From Paraglomus occultum (Eukaryota; Glomeromycota; Glomeromycetes; Paraglomerales; Paraglomeraceae), in NCBI GenBank assembly GCA_910592205.1, contig CAJVPJ010001004.1, forward strand, positions 1 to 13,433: DNA of 13,433 nucleotides, given 5' to 3'. Position 1 is the stretch's first letter; each line of letters begins with the position of its first letter. Below the pieces are notes generated by a model. It was not told where the DNA came from and did no database searches. It worked only from the letters and a program-made list of their open reading frames with translations. Positions 1-10,257 of the stretch are shown piece by piece. The translations under genes were made by a program, and so were the position numbers.

Positions 1-273
1 TGCATACAAATTTGACCAATGGAATTGCGAGAGATCTGCTCCGCTTTAGAAATGTCCCCGTTTTAGCAATTAGTGTAACTTAGGGGGGATTATCTCTATT
101 AATATTTAAAATCTCTCGATAAGCTGTAAGTCGGTCAACCTCCTTTACTGCTATATGTAAATTACCCTCTATAAGTCGGTCTCACGTAATTCTAAGAGAA
201 TATTATTACTATTTCGGTACAGTCTATCGTATAAATCACCTGATAGTTTCGTTTAAAGTATTTTACCATGATA

Positions 274-409
274 CATGAAAATTTCACGTTCACATGATTA
301 TTTCTATATTAATATATAAATTTAAGAGTTTAACAAAAAATTTAGTATAAATTAAATTTTGCTTCTATAATTTCACCCACTGCAGTCACGTGAACGTGAA
401 ATTTTCATG
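274..409. repeat. 20-bp inverted repeat forming a potential hairpin, inside the arm
   Basis: The 20-mer at 274-293 (catgaaaatttcacgttcac) is the exact reverse complement of 390-409, with about 96 AT-rich bases between. The same pair is present in the right arm at about 12795-12935, where one stem has a single mismatch. It may be a subterminal fold-back or a small MITE nested in the element before the arms were formed. Neither interpretation is proven. Confidence 0.8.
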
Positions 410-619
410 GTGACGCTGGAGTAGTTGTTTAAAGTAGGAAAAAAATTAAAAACACTCACTAATCTTAAAAAAAAAGAAGACCAACAATTTATTTGTTTCA
501 GACTTAAGACACTTAAAGCGGAAATCGAATGAATTATTCAACACAAACAAGCGTGGATATTTATTTAGAATAATAATTTTCCCATTCGCTTGCTATTACT
601 AAATTAGTCACGTAAATTT

Positions 620-662
620 GATAAGTCGGTCCACCGAGCCAGTCATTTGAGACCGACTTATC
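620..662. repeat. Subterminal palindrome with AAGTCGGT motif
   Basis: gataagtcggt at 620-630 is the reverse complement of accgacttatc at 652-662. The core aagtcggtc recurs in the same arm at about 130-138 and 173-181. In the right arm the motif appears at 12538-12575 and again near 13190-13202. Repeated short motifs in transposon ends are often transposase binding sites, so that role is a reasonable guess here, based only on position and recurrence. Confidence 0.6.
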
Positions 663-694
663 GAGTCTGCCTATGTATATAGAGTTACCCGTAT

Positions 695-2778
695 ATGGAA
701 AGTTACAATTATAACGGTTCGACTGAATATGAAAAAGCAATGCGTTTCTTGGAATTAGACTGCAATTGTGGTTGTTCGAAAATGATTCCGAGAGAAAAAT
801 TTGCCGAATTACGTAAAGCGTTTCAAGCTTTCTCTAGATCTGAACAAAACATATTTTGATGGTCCAACTGGAAGCGATGAATGGTGGAGAAACTTTGCCA
901 GCCGCTGTCTTAAAAAGAAAACACGTACTAATAAGCGAACGTTTTACTACTGAGATCGCAATACGCCTCTTTGTCAAAAAACGTATCTTAATATGTTAGG
1001 AATCGGTCGCACTCACTTCGAAAACGTCAGAAATCACCTAGCAACGAATGGTATAATAACGCGTGTTTATGGTGACATAAAACGAGTACTGCGATGAAAA
1101 ACCAAATAACCATTGATATAACTGTTGCTACTGCTATGAAGAATTTTCTCGAAAACTGTGCGAAAATTCATGGATTACCAAGTCCTGGTAAAAATGTCAA
1201 TCGCATTACTCAATTGCTTACACTTTTGCCAACTGAAACGAGTTATAAATCGGTTTATTGCAGGTCTCGAAAACGGCAGCACATTGAAATTGTTAAAATA
1301 TGATGCGTTCCGTAAATTATGGCACCAATTAACGTCTTATATTCAAATAACGAGTCCAAGAACGGATTTATGTGACACGTGCCAACATTTTCGGAATGGC
1401 TTACAGTATAATGCTCGTAAGGAAGAAGAAGCGAGAGACTTACTAAAAAAATGCAAAAACGTTTGGTTAAGGTTAAATTATAACAAGAGGTAAAGTTTAT
1501 TGTAGCATTGATGCGATTCAGGAGAATTTAGATAACTTTTTTTTTGAGATTTTGTGCTTTACCAACATAAATTATTGTTTCGGTTTTGTCTTTAAGTAGG
1601 TAGCAGTCGGATTGAGTAAATTCTACGCTGCTTGTATATCTTTTGGGCTACTAATTAATATATTTTCAGCATTGTTACCAGTTTGTTTGTTTTTTGTAAT
1701 CTATTCTTGACATCCATTACTCCACACGTAATAACAAAAAATTTTATTAGAATAATATTTTACGTCCCATCATAAAAACAAATTAGAAAAATGTCGTACT
1801 CGAGTTAGAACACAAATCTTCCTGTTACAGCATTTTTTGTCTTGATAATCACATACCATGCCATTTCTTTGATAATGCTTAATAAACGCGTGCATACAAA
1901 CCCAAAGTCTCGTCACGTCTCGTCTTTTAATTGATTTAAACTTTTTTGCTGCTACGGTTACGATTGAGCGCAAAAAGTTTACGTGCCCCATTCCGATCAA
2001 CAGGTAAGTAAGATTTATAATCTTAGTCCGCGTAAAGTACATTTATTTGGTATCCAAGATGAAGCAGTACGCGAACAAATTAATTACGTTCTCGATGACG
2101 GCAAAATTATCGGTAAACGCCCTAATGGTACGCCGAGCATGGTATTCGACGGGATTAAACAATTAAATAAAGGCGAAAAGCATTTGAAGATTACTTGCAA
2201 TAACGCGGAAGGACTGGATAAAAATAATGCTACTATATGAGTTTACTTATATTTAGTAATTTGCGGCTGTTGTAAAAGTATCGAATTAATTTTATGGTAC
2301 CGAGACATACTAAATTTAAGTGTGATGATAGTTTTGGATTAATTAAAAAACTATATCGCAATACGACCGTAGATTGTGTGAATAATATTGTTGAGGTTGT
2401 GAAAAAATTGAGTACAGCAGGATTAAACAAAGCTCAGTGCTATAAAAACGGCAAAGGTTTTTACTACTTAGATCTTAATTCCGTGTTGGGAATTTTTTTT
2501 AAAAAACTAAATGGTTTACAAAAATACCAGCACTTTGTATTCGAAGCAGCCAAATCTGGTATTGTCAAAGCTCAGTTGGTTGCTAATGGTACTTATACAG
2601 AATTTAATTTATTAAAAACCAGAAAAGCAAGCGTTTTCAAAATTACCATTTAGTTCTAACTCCGCCTCTTTTGGATTATAAAAGACAAGAATATCTTTGT
2701 CATTATATTCGCCCATTTGTTAGAGATAAATTCAAGGATATTACTTGTCCCAAACCAATCTATACTGATAATGAATAA
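695..2778 (+). pseudogene. Decayed DNA-transposon transposase (CDTC...DNxxGxNKN family)
   Basis: Conceptual fragments in order form one recognisable transposase. An N-terminal piece starts at ATG 695 (FLELDCNCGCSKMIPREKF). Next come a DNA-binding-like stretch around 953-1080 (PLCQKTYLNMLGIGRTHFEN) and a Cys motif near 1360-1400 (SPRTDLCDTCQHFRNGLQYN). A catalytic-core-like stretch follows at 2010-2235 (SPRKVHLFGIQDEA, then CNNAEGLDKNN), then 2294-2650 (PRHTKFKC, FGLIKKLYRNTTVDC) and a tail ending in TAA at 2776. The gene is broken: in-frame TGA at 857, 951, 1965 and 2238, frameshifts near 857-900, 1090, 1270 and 2290, and about 450 unexplained bases at 1497-1960. At three of the stops the family would have Trp (TGG to TGA). 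The normal Asp of the DNxxGQNKN motif is Asn. The AATAAA at 2774-2779 could be its old poly(A) signal. I recall the family from fungal, cnidarian and insect genomes but do not assign a superfamily. Confidence 0.85.
1497..1960. other. Interruption inside the transposase remnant
   Basis: Transposase similarity stops at ...LRLNYNKR near 1490 and resumes at D-stop-AQKVYV near 1962. From memory of the family only some 30-40 residues should lie between these points, so roughly 350 bases look extra. The stretch is AT-rich and has no plus-strand coding similarity. A minus-strand open stretch with several Cys residues (CCNRKICVLTRVRHF) lies at about 1780-1900. It may be an insertion or a degraded intron; there are no clear terminal repeats or target duplication. 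Confidence 0.45.
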
Positions 2779-3238
2779 AATATTTTAGTTGACCGCAAAT
2801 TTTATTATCTATTAGTTTTTGTTTGTTTCTACTAAATTTTTTATATTTGATTTTTTTAATGATATTAATATTAAATTATAATATAGAAATTAAAATCATA
2901 ACAAACAAAAACAACATCTTAACCGAAGAGAAAATGAAAAAACCAATTGGTAGTTTAAACCGAAATCCAAACGAAGCAGAAATAAGAGCAGTTATTATTA
3001 TAGATTACTTTTGACTTTGCCCTTATGCATTAAACCACTTAGAAGACAAAAAATTCATATGATTGCTGCGGTACTGAGATACATTAAAGCTTATTTATAC
3101 CTATAAAAATTCCTTAATATATGACCAACACTTGTAAATTTATAAAATAATAATAAATGCTGTTAAAATTGATAAATCGTATTACGCTTACAACATATAC
3201 ACAACTTACTAATTGTTTGCTGTAAGTTATTTTGATAA
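2779..3238. other. Intergenic stretch after the transposase remnant; nothing recognised
   Basis: Very AT-rich sequence with one short open stretch at 2934-3014 (MKKPIGSLNRNPNEAEIRAV...), too short and isolated to call a gene. No copy of the transposon end (gctaaaacggggac or its complement) occurs here. The left transposase copy therefore has no closing end of its own nearby. Confidence 0.6.
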
Positions 3239-4240
3239 TTAAGTTAAGCTTTTAAATACGCATACGAGAATTTTTAAGTGCTTTGTAAATTTGTCCTCGA
3301 TAGTTAAAATCAAATTGGAATAAGTTATTAAATATTGAATACAGGAAGTTGTATCAAAATTTTCATCAGACTTTTGAAGCTCCAGAGCCGTACATTGTGA
3401 TAGTAAGCTGACAAGCCTTTTTTTTACAGCAATTATTAAGCACATAAAAATTTGAATATAGTAAAGATTAATTTGCGGACAAAAAATGCAGTTTTATTCA
3501 AATTTAAATTAGAAAAACGGCCCGGGTTGAGTGGTAAATAATTCATACTCTGCGTAGCATACTATACAGTATTCGTTTACTCTGTCCCTGATTCAGCCTG
3601 GATAACTGCGTAACATCGATATATTTGCAATAGTAGAATTCCAAATTAGCAGTATTTTACCACTGACTATAACACTCACAAAAGTATCATAATAGTATCA
3701 TGGGTAGTAATAATTACAATTATGCACTCTCTTTCAAACAGACAATAGCGGAGATAATTTTCAAGTGCCTTAATTTTGTTTCGATATTAAATCTCAGTTT
3801 TATGTCAACACTTATTAACTTATGGGCTGTATCCAAGCCACCGCTTCAATGATAATAAGCACAACGTATATCCACAAATAACATATCTTTCGCTCATACT
3901 AGAAATAATGGTCATTAAATTTTTCGTTTCGGAGATATTTATTTAGACTATCGACGTTGGCAATTCACATTGCGAACGAGTACGATTGTTAATGCGTTTA
4001 AGAAATCATTGATTGCGTCTGAATTAAAGAGCTTTTCAAACTACTATTACATTTTTAATTGGTCTAGTTAATTTAAGAGTGCAATATTTTAATAACCAGG
4101 ATTTTTTACATCCAATTTCCAAAATGGACGGAGAAAATTTTTCATGTAGAAAAAGTCTGTTACCATTATTAAAAGTATTGAGTCATTATATATTATCGTC
4201 TCAGTAGATCGAGTTACGACTTTATTTTAGTAACATTATT
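3239..4240 (-). CDS. Possible spliced gene, unidentified (exons tentative)
   Basis: The minus strand holds several open stretches with protein-like composition, separated by plausible short introns. Reading downward: about 4240-4110 (TETIIYNDSILLIMVTDFF... ending FWKLD), then a good 69-nt intron at 4109-4041 (GTAAAA...TAG, with an attaactag-like branch sequence). Next come 4040-3951 (FEKLFNSDAINDFLNALTI...), about 3846-3727 (GLDTAHKLISVDIKLRFNI...), about 3620-3545 (IDVTQLSRLNQGQSKRIL) and 3425-3239 (LVSLLSQCTALELQKSDENF..., stop at 3239). The pieces look helical, but I recognise no family and cannot join all exons in phase. An upstream exon may lie at 4435 to about 4330 (YENTLSRNVSLTLADW) behind a clean CTACAG acceptor. 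It could also be a decayed gene or chance open frames in AT-rich DNA. Confidence 0.35.
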
Positions 4241-4535
4241 GAAGTATACGGAAAAATGGGAGTAGGGAAAAATGTTTATTGTGTGTACTGATAACTAATC
4301 TCGAAATAATAAATTGGTTAAAAACAAACATGCTGTCTTTTTATACTGACAAAAAATTTTATTATGTATTTTATTGAGGCTATCCAATCCGCAAGCGTTA
4401 GAGAGACATTTCGTGACAATGTGTTTTCGTAAAGACTGTAGAAAATAAAATAATAGTCAGATTATTGTTTAGTCGAAATTAATAAATTATACCTTGGGCA
4501 CGGGTTCCTTTGTAAAGAAGTTACACTTACGTATG
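4241..4535. other. Gap holding a possible 57-nt minus-strand intron (4436-4492)
   Basis: On the minus strand AAG|GTATAA at 4493/4492 and ttttctacag|TC at 4436/4435 make a well-formed donor and acceptor. The exon after it (4435 to about 4330) is open in two frames. The exon before it could begin at ATG 4545-4543, overlapping the last codons and stop of the Cys-rich gene (4536-4538). This may be the 5' part of the tentative gene at 3239-4240 or an untranslated exon. Nothing else was found here. Confidence 0.35.
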
Positions 4536-5249
4536 TCAACAGCATAAGCCACAAAAACATGAAAGAATTCTACGAAATATTGCGCGACGACTGAAGCAGT
4601 TACAATCGCAGTCGTCACAGTAAGTGTCGAAGCAGTCACCACAATCACCACAATCACCACAGTTGGCACAGTTACTACAGTCACCACAGTCACAGTCACA
4701 GCCACCAATAACATTATTATTGTCATTATTGTTATTAGCCGTTGAGTTAGCGTTATTATAACCTCCGCTGTTTACAACATAATTGACCGTTTCCATATTC
4801 ATGTTCCCCCCGCCAACAGTATCACTAACAATAGCAACAATTGAAGATTTTTCTTTCTCTTCTTCTTCTTTTTCTTCTTCTTCTTCGTCGCCGTCATCTT
4901 CGTCATCTTCGTCTCCATCATCGTCACTGTCATCATTGTCAGCATTGTCGGCATTGTCGTTATTATTGTTGTCATGTTTCTTCTTCTTCTTCTTCTTTTT
5001 TCTCTTCTTTTTTTTCTTTTCCCCGTCTTTTTCTTCAATCTTCTTTTCTTGTGTGTCTCTTGTCTGATGTGTATTTTCTTTCTCCTTTTTTTCTTCCTTT
5101 TTTTCTACCTTTTTTTCTTGCGTGTCTTTTGTCTGAGATGTATTTTTCTCATCTTTTTTTTCTACATTTAATTTTTCATCATTATTTGCCTTTTCTACAT
5201 TGCTTGCATCGGATGCAGGTTTCGTGTTGGTCGGCGGAAAATCTGACAT
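4536..5249 (-). CDS. Low-complexity charged protein with Cys-rich C-terminus
   Basis: An uninterrupted 237-codon frame runs from ATG at 5249 to TGA at 4536. Residues 1-25 are Ser/Pro/Asn-rich (MSDFPPTNTKPASDASNVEK). Residues 25-90 are Lys/Glu-rich with two EKKDTQ-like repeats, then comes a Lys run (about 78-91), an Asn/Asp run and an Asp/Glu acidic run to about 133. A less biased segment follows (SSIVAIVSDTVGGGNMNMETV). The end is Cys-rich: GDC repeats (CGDCGDCGDCFDTYCDDC) and a final SRRAIFRRILSCFCGLCC. The closing Cys cluster next to basic and hydrophobic residues resembles a palmitoylated membrane tail (inference). I do not recognise the protein. The N-terminal two thirds could be a microsatellite-driven expansion, but the non-repetitive ends stay in frame with it, which argues for a real gene. 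Confidence 0.6.
   Translation of the reverse strand: MSDFPPTNTKPASDASNVEKANNDEKLNVEKKDEKNTSQTKDTQEKKVEKKEEKKEKENTHQTRDTQEKKIEEKDGEKKKKKRKKKKKKKKHDNNNNDNADNADNDDSDDDGDEDDEDDGDEEEEEKEEEEKEKSSIVAIVSDTVGGGNMNMETVNYVVNSGGYNNANSTANNNNDNNNVIGGCDCDCGDCSNCANCGDCGDCGDCFDTYCDDCDCNCFSRRAIFRRILSCFCGLCC
4852..5165. repeat. Pyrimidine-rich simple-sequence tract (TTC/TCTTTT)n
   Basis: The plus strand is almost entirely pyrimidine in ttctt/tcttcttctt units, with a gtcatc-type subtract at about 4890-4980. It encodes the Lys, Glu and Asp runs of the minus-strand gene. The repeat produces long spurious open frames on both strands (Ser/Leu/Phe-rich on plus), which should not be annotated. Confidence 0.85.
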
Positions 5250-5445
5250 TAGTTATTAGGACGCGTGTATGAAACAACAATATATGGCAGATTGGCGTTT
5301 AAAAATGAAAAGGAAAATCGAAAAGGAACGTTCGTCAAATAATGGAAGGGCACTTGCTTTAATTAATATGATATTTTATGCACAAAATGGTCTAAGCCCC
5401 ACAGATACCTTTTTTCTTTGTCCATAGTGACACGATACGATAATT
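5250..5445. other. Upstream region of the Cys-rich gene; no gene seen
   Basis: About 200 bases between the ATG at 5249 and the stop of the tentative minus-strand gene at 5446. No coding similarity, RNA gene or repeat was recognised. It presumably holds the promoter of the minus-strand Cys-rich gene, but no TATA box is obvious at a convincing distance. Confidence 0.4.
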
Positions 5446-5816
5446 TCAGCCTGTTGCTGTGTGTCTACGCGGGACTATCTTATTGAGTTTACTTTTTTGA
5501 TAACGATGTTGTGCAACAATTGTGAGCAGTGACTTCTTAAATAATATGTGTGTATCACCTACGAGTTGTCAATATTTGTACATTTTCATAGTGAACGGAA
5601 TTACACCTTCTGCAACCAACAGGTTTTCGACAACAGGTAACGAGACAAGATCATCAGCGGAGTTATTAGTCCGGTCCAAGCCAGAAATAATTGATAAGCT
5701 CGGCAGAAAGCTACAATCAAGGTTTGATAATAAAGATGACTGTGTGTGCTCGGAATTGCATTTATCGAGAATCATGATACGATGACAATCCAAATCCTCT
5801 GGCCACTCGACTCGTT
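5446..5816 (-). CDS. Possible spliced gene 3' part, unidentified
   Basis: On the minus strand an open stretch from about 5816 reads VEWPEDLDCHRIMILDKCNS and continues through SGLDRTNNSADDLVSLPVV to NLLVAEG at 5607. A candidate 48-nt intron (5606-5559, GTGTAA...CGTAG) then joins it in phase to THILFKKSLLTIVAQHRYQK..., ending PRRHTATG and TGA at 5446-5448. The splice restores one frame across a stop, which supports it, but 48 nt is short compared with the RUVBL1 introns. Upstream coding may exist at about 6053-5850 (MKHFAVPLMTETLDSVLC, then RTDIRHLLLIHKRS), which I could not join. The plus strand of the same region is also open, so strand choice is uncertain. No family recognised. Confidence 0.35.
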
Positions 5817-6067
5817 TTTAGAAAATGCAACAAAAAAAAAAGATGGAGCGTTTGTGTATCAAGAGCAGATGGCGTATATCTGTACGCATGCTAGATGAGA
5901 ATCGGGGATTTTATCATCACGAATCAATTAGGAATATTCTTATCGCCAATGCAGATTCATATGGGAATGTGACAAATATAACTAAATTAAACCATTTCTA
6001 TTACCTGCACAAGACAGAATCCAATGTTTCTGTCATCAACGGGACAGCAAAGTGTTTCATGTCATAT

Positions 6068-7444
6068 TTATAGGAATGCGTTAACATGCTTGGTTAATTG
6101 TCTGAAAATACTCTCGATACTTGTACAATCGGAAATTCCGTAGTTACTATTTGTAGGGTTTGCAAATTGATATAAAATTAAACATAACTGCTTTAGTATG
6201 ACGCAAAGCGAAACAAATCGTATTCTCTCACTTTTGCATAACCAAATTTCCAGAATAAACTTCTTGCTTAGACTCACGATTGCCCGACTCACTTTCGAGT
6301 GTTAAAATGAGTTTACTGTCATCATCAAGACTCCGTGTACATAGCTTAAAAAATGCCTTTCCAACAGCATATGTATTTGCTGCAATTGACTCATCAATTA
6401 CCGCTAAAGAACCAAACTTTTTTCTTTATGTAAAGCATCCCCAAAACATAACCACTTTTACCGTAGAAAACGTGTAACCTCATATCATACTGTTCATGAG
6501 ACTTGCGCTATACGCGCACAAAACAATGTTATTATTACTCTTTACGTCACTGTCTTCGTTCTCTACACAATTTCGACAAATGTAGGACGAATGAAATGAC
6601 GCTTATTAATGGCAGAGCAGCAGATACAATCTACAAGTCGTTCGAGGTATTTCGAGCTTTTTTTTTAAATATTATGTTTGAAATTAGTTAACTCTCGATT
6701 TTTCACCAAAGATAAAAAAAAACTTTTTATGAGTTTAGTTGGATTTTCGTAGAGTGAATTACGTTTCAAATAATCGCGACTGGCAAAATTTATTCCAGTA
6801 CATGTACATCGACGCGGTAAACCCAATAAATCTCAGTAACTCGGCGACGTATTCTGCTAGTAGGGTCACGTAAAGAAACTATTGATAGGTTTTGGAGGTG
6901 AATACTATGTAATCTTCAGCTAGAGTCAAATATTTATTGCTCATAAACTCGTGTAAGGACGAGTATTGGCAGAATTGTCTGAGACGGGGAACGTCTTTGC
7001 AGTAATAAATTGGATATTAATGCCTTGTTGACATAGAAAGTTTATTTTTCAGTAAGAGGAGTGAGAAAAAGAACTGAGGCTAAACATTTAAATAGTATGA
7101 TTCGGGCAAGTTGGATGAAAACAGGAGTCCGCATTCTATGGACATTGCTTCCTGATGAAAACGAAGATCGCATATCCAGACGAGGTCGTTAGAATCAATC
7201 GACATAGCTTTACCTCCCAAGTTCTTTTGGCTCATATATTTATCTCCAATACAAAAAATAATGCATAGAATTACAGCAGTTAAATAACAAAGACTACCAT
7301 CGCGCAACGTTTCTTCGCCAATTTCGACTAATAGACTTTATCTATAGTTATTAGTAAACGGCAGCTATAACAAACTGTTTATTATCCAGCGTTTGTCATA
7401 TTACTATTACCCGTTTACTGCTACCTAAACTTGAAAAGACACAT
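6068..7444 (-). CDS. Unidentified multi-exon gene (exon ends partly uncertain)
   Basis: A series of minus-strand segments reads like one protein. A possible start at ATG 7444 (MCLFKF, exon to 7425) is followed by 7335-7298 (SLLVEIGEETLRDG). An 84-nt intron at 7297-7214 leads to 7213-7086 (KAMSIDSNDLVWICDLRFHQ, then ECGLLFSSNLPESYYLN). Then come about 6994-6882 (DVPRLRQFCQYSSLHEFMSN...), 6878-6762 (LYVTLLAEYVAELLRFIGF...), 6658-6569 (SSKYLERLVDCICCSAINKR...), 6416-6228 (FGSLAVIDESIAANTYAVGK...) and 6146-6068 (NYGISDCTSIESIFRQLTKH..., TAA). The 7335/7298/7213 joins are in phase; later joins are not all resolved, and a TAG at 6881-6879 separates two segments in the same frame. Helical, mostly uncharged content with no motif I know. 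It lies downstream of NDUFB3 on the same strand. It could be an intact gene with misjudged splice sites or a decaying copy. Confidence 0.5.
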
Positions 7445-7573
7445 GTCAGTATCTATGCCGTAGAAACCGTTTGTATACTATGTGTGAAAGTTTGCTTGGT
7501 ATATACAAATCTTTTAATCAAGCCAATACGACATTTTCACTATCATATACACCACTACAATAATGGACACAAC

Positions 7574-7579
7574 TTTATT
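7574..7579 (-). terminator. Poly(A) signal AATAAA for the NDUFB3-like gene
   Basis: tttatt on the plus strand gives AATAAA on the minus strand about 75 bases after the stop codon at 7654. That distance fits a 3' UTR and supports the gene ending there. Confidence 0.5.
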
Positions 7580-7653
7580 TGCAAAAAAACTCACATAGAA
7601 ATTATACTTGCAGTTTTTTCACATTGCATCTTCCCGATTCGTTACGTTTCCCG

Positions 7654-7857
7654 TCATTTCACGTTATGCGTTTCAGTCGAATGACTTTTTCTGTTTGTAA
7701 AAGTATCAATCGCAACGTATATCAAAAAAGCGCCGATGCCCCAGCTAACTCCCGGCAATGCATGCCGTATCTGCTGACGTCCAGAGAACATAGGATGATG
7801 TCTCCAGGCCTCTCGACGGGCCCAGGGATCATGAGGTTTTGGTTGCTCTTGAGGCAT
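7654..7857 (-). CDS. NDUFB3: NADH dehydrogenase B12 subunit (NDUFB3-like)
   Basis: A 67-residue frame from ATG 7857 to the stop at 7654 has the hallmarks of the complex I B12/NDUFB3 accessory subunit. It starts with a short polar N-terminus (MPQEQPKP), then the signature DPWARREAWRHHPMF at about residues 10-24. A basic stretch (SGRQQIRHALPG) and one membrane segment (WGIGAFLIYVAIDTF) follow, with a polar tail. The protein would sit in the membrane arm of respiratory complex I in the mitochondrial inner membrane; it has no catalytic role and supports assembly and stability. The short N-terminus resembles fungal rather than animal forms as I recall them. An in-frame ATG at 7917 would add 20 residues (MLVHLLPISSRPLSKTPCFG). 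I prefer 7857 because the family has no presequence. An upstream exon is possible. Confidence 0.8.
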   Translation of the reverse strand: MPQEQPKPHDPWARREAWRHHPMFSGRQQIRHALPGVSWGIGAFLIYVAIDTFTNRKSHSTETHNVK

Positions 7858-9985
<2,128 letters not shown>

Positions 9986-10257
9986 ATCCTAATCTATCTG
10001 CTTTCGGATTAGATGATATGAATAAAATGATTTATGAAAGAAAGTGTGAATAGTAATTTGTACAAGTTGTAATATCAAAGTCTAAAAGTAAAAAGTAAAA
10101 GTTGTTTGCATGCTTATATACACGTGATACATTTAAAACATTACGTTTTAGGCATGTGATTCAATAATTACAACTCTGATTGGCAAGCAATGAATACAAG
10201 TTCCTAGATATTAGTTAGTATGCGAGAGGTATTCCCTCTTTACACATACAACAAATT
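9986..10257. terminator. RUVBL1 3' end and RUVBL1-EAF spacer, with AATAAA at 10021
   Basis: AATAAA at 10021-10026 lies 36 bases after the RUVBL1 stop and is the likely poly(A) signal. The remaining 230 bases before the EAF start are AT-rich and presumably hold its promoter. No gene or RNA was seen. Confidence 0.55.

Larger units (their letters stand above)
1..933. repeat. Left arm of a long inverted repeat (transposon end)
   Basis: This block matches, in reverse complement, bases 12266-13348. The match runs from base 1 (tgcatacaaatttgaccaat) inward to about 933 (acgtactaata), where the two arms diverge. The arms are clearly homologous with scattered substitutions and several indels. The left arm has 33 extra bases at 21-53. 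It lacks about 130 bases present in the right arm near 13152-13281 and about 45 near 12975-13017. The match is still perfect at base 1, so the true outer end may lie beyond the window and no target-site duplication can be judged. The inner 240 bases include the start of the transposase gene, which is unusual for a simple terminal repeat. I did not compute percent identity. Confidence 0.93.

Noticed and set aside
695-2778. Repeat-induced point mutation (RIP) as the cause of transposase decay
   Set aside because: The clear changes are TGG to TGA, which are not in the CpA context of classical RIP, and indels are common. Ordinary decay explains it.
4783-5272. Long plus-strand open frames rich in Ser, Leu and Phe
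   Set aside because: They are translations of the pyrimidine-rich simple repeat, opposite the minus-strand gene, with no unbiased sequence of their own.
5522-6073. Plus-strand open frames (MSSDFLNN..., MQQKKKMERL...)
   Set aside because: The minus strand of the same interval gives a spliced reading that crosses a stop in phase. The plus frames have no convincing continuation. I keep some doubt.
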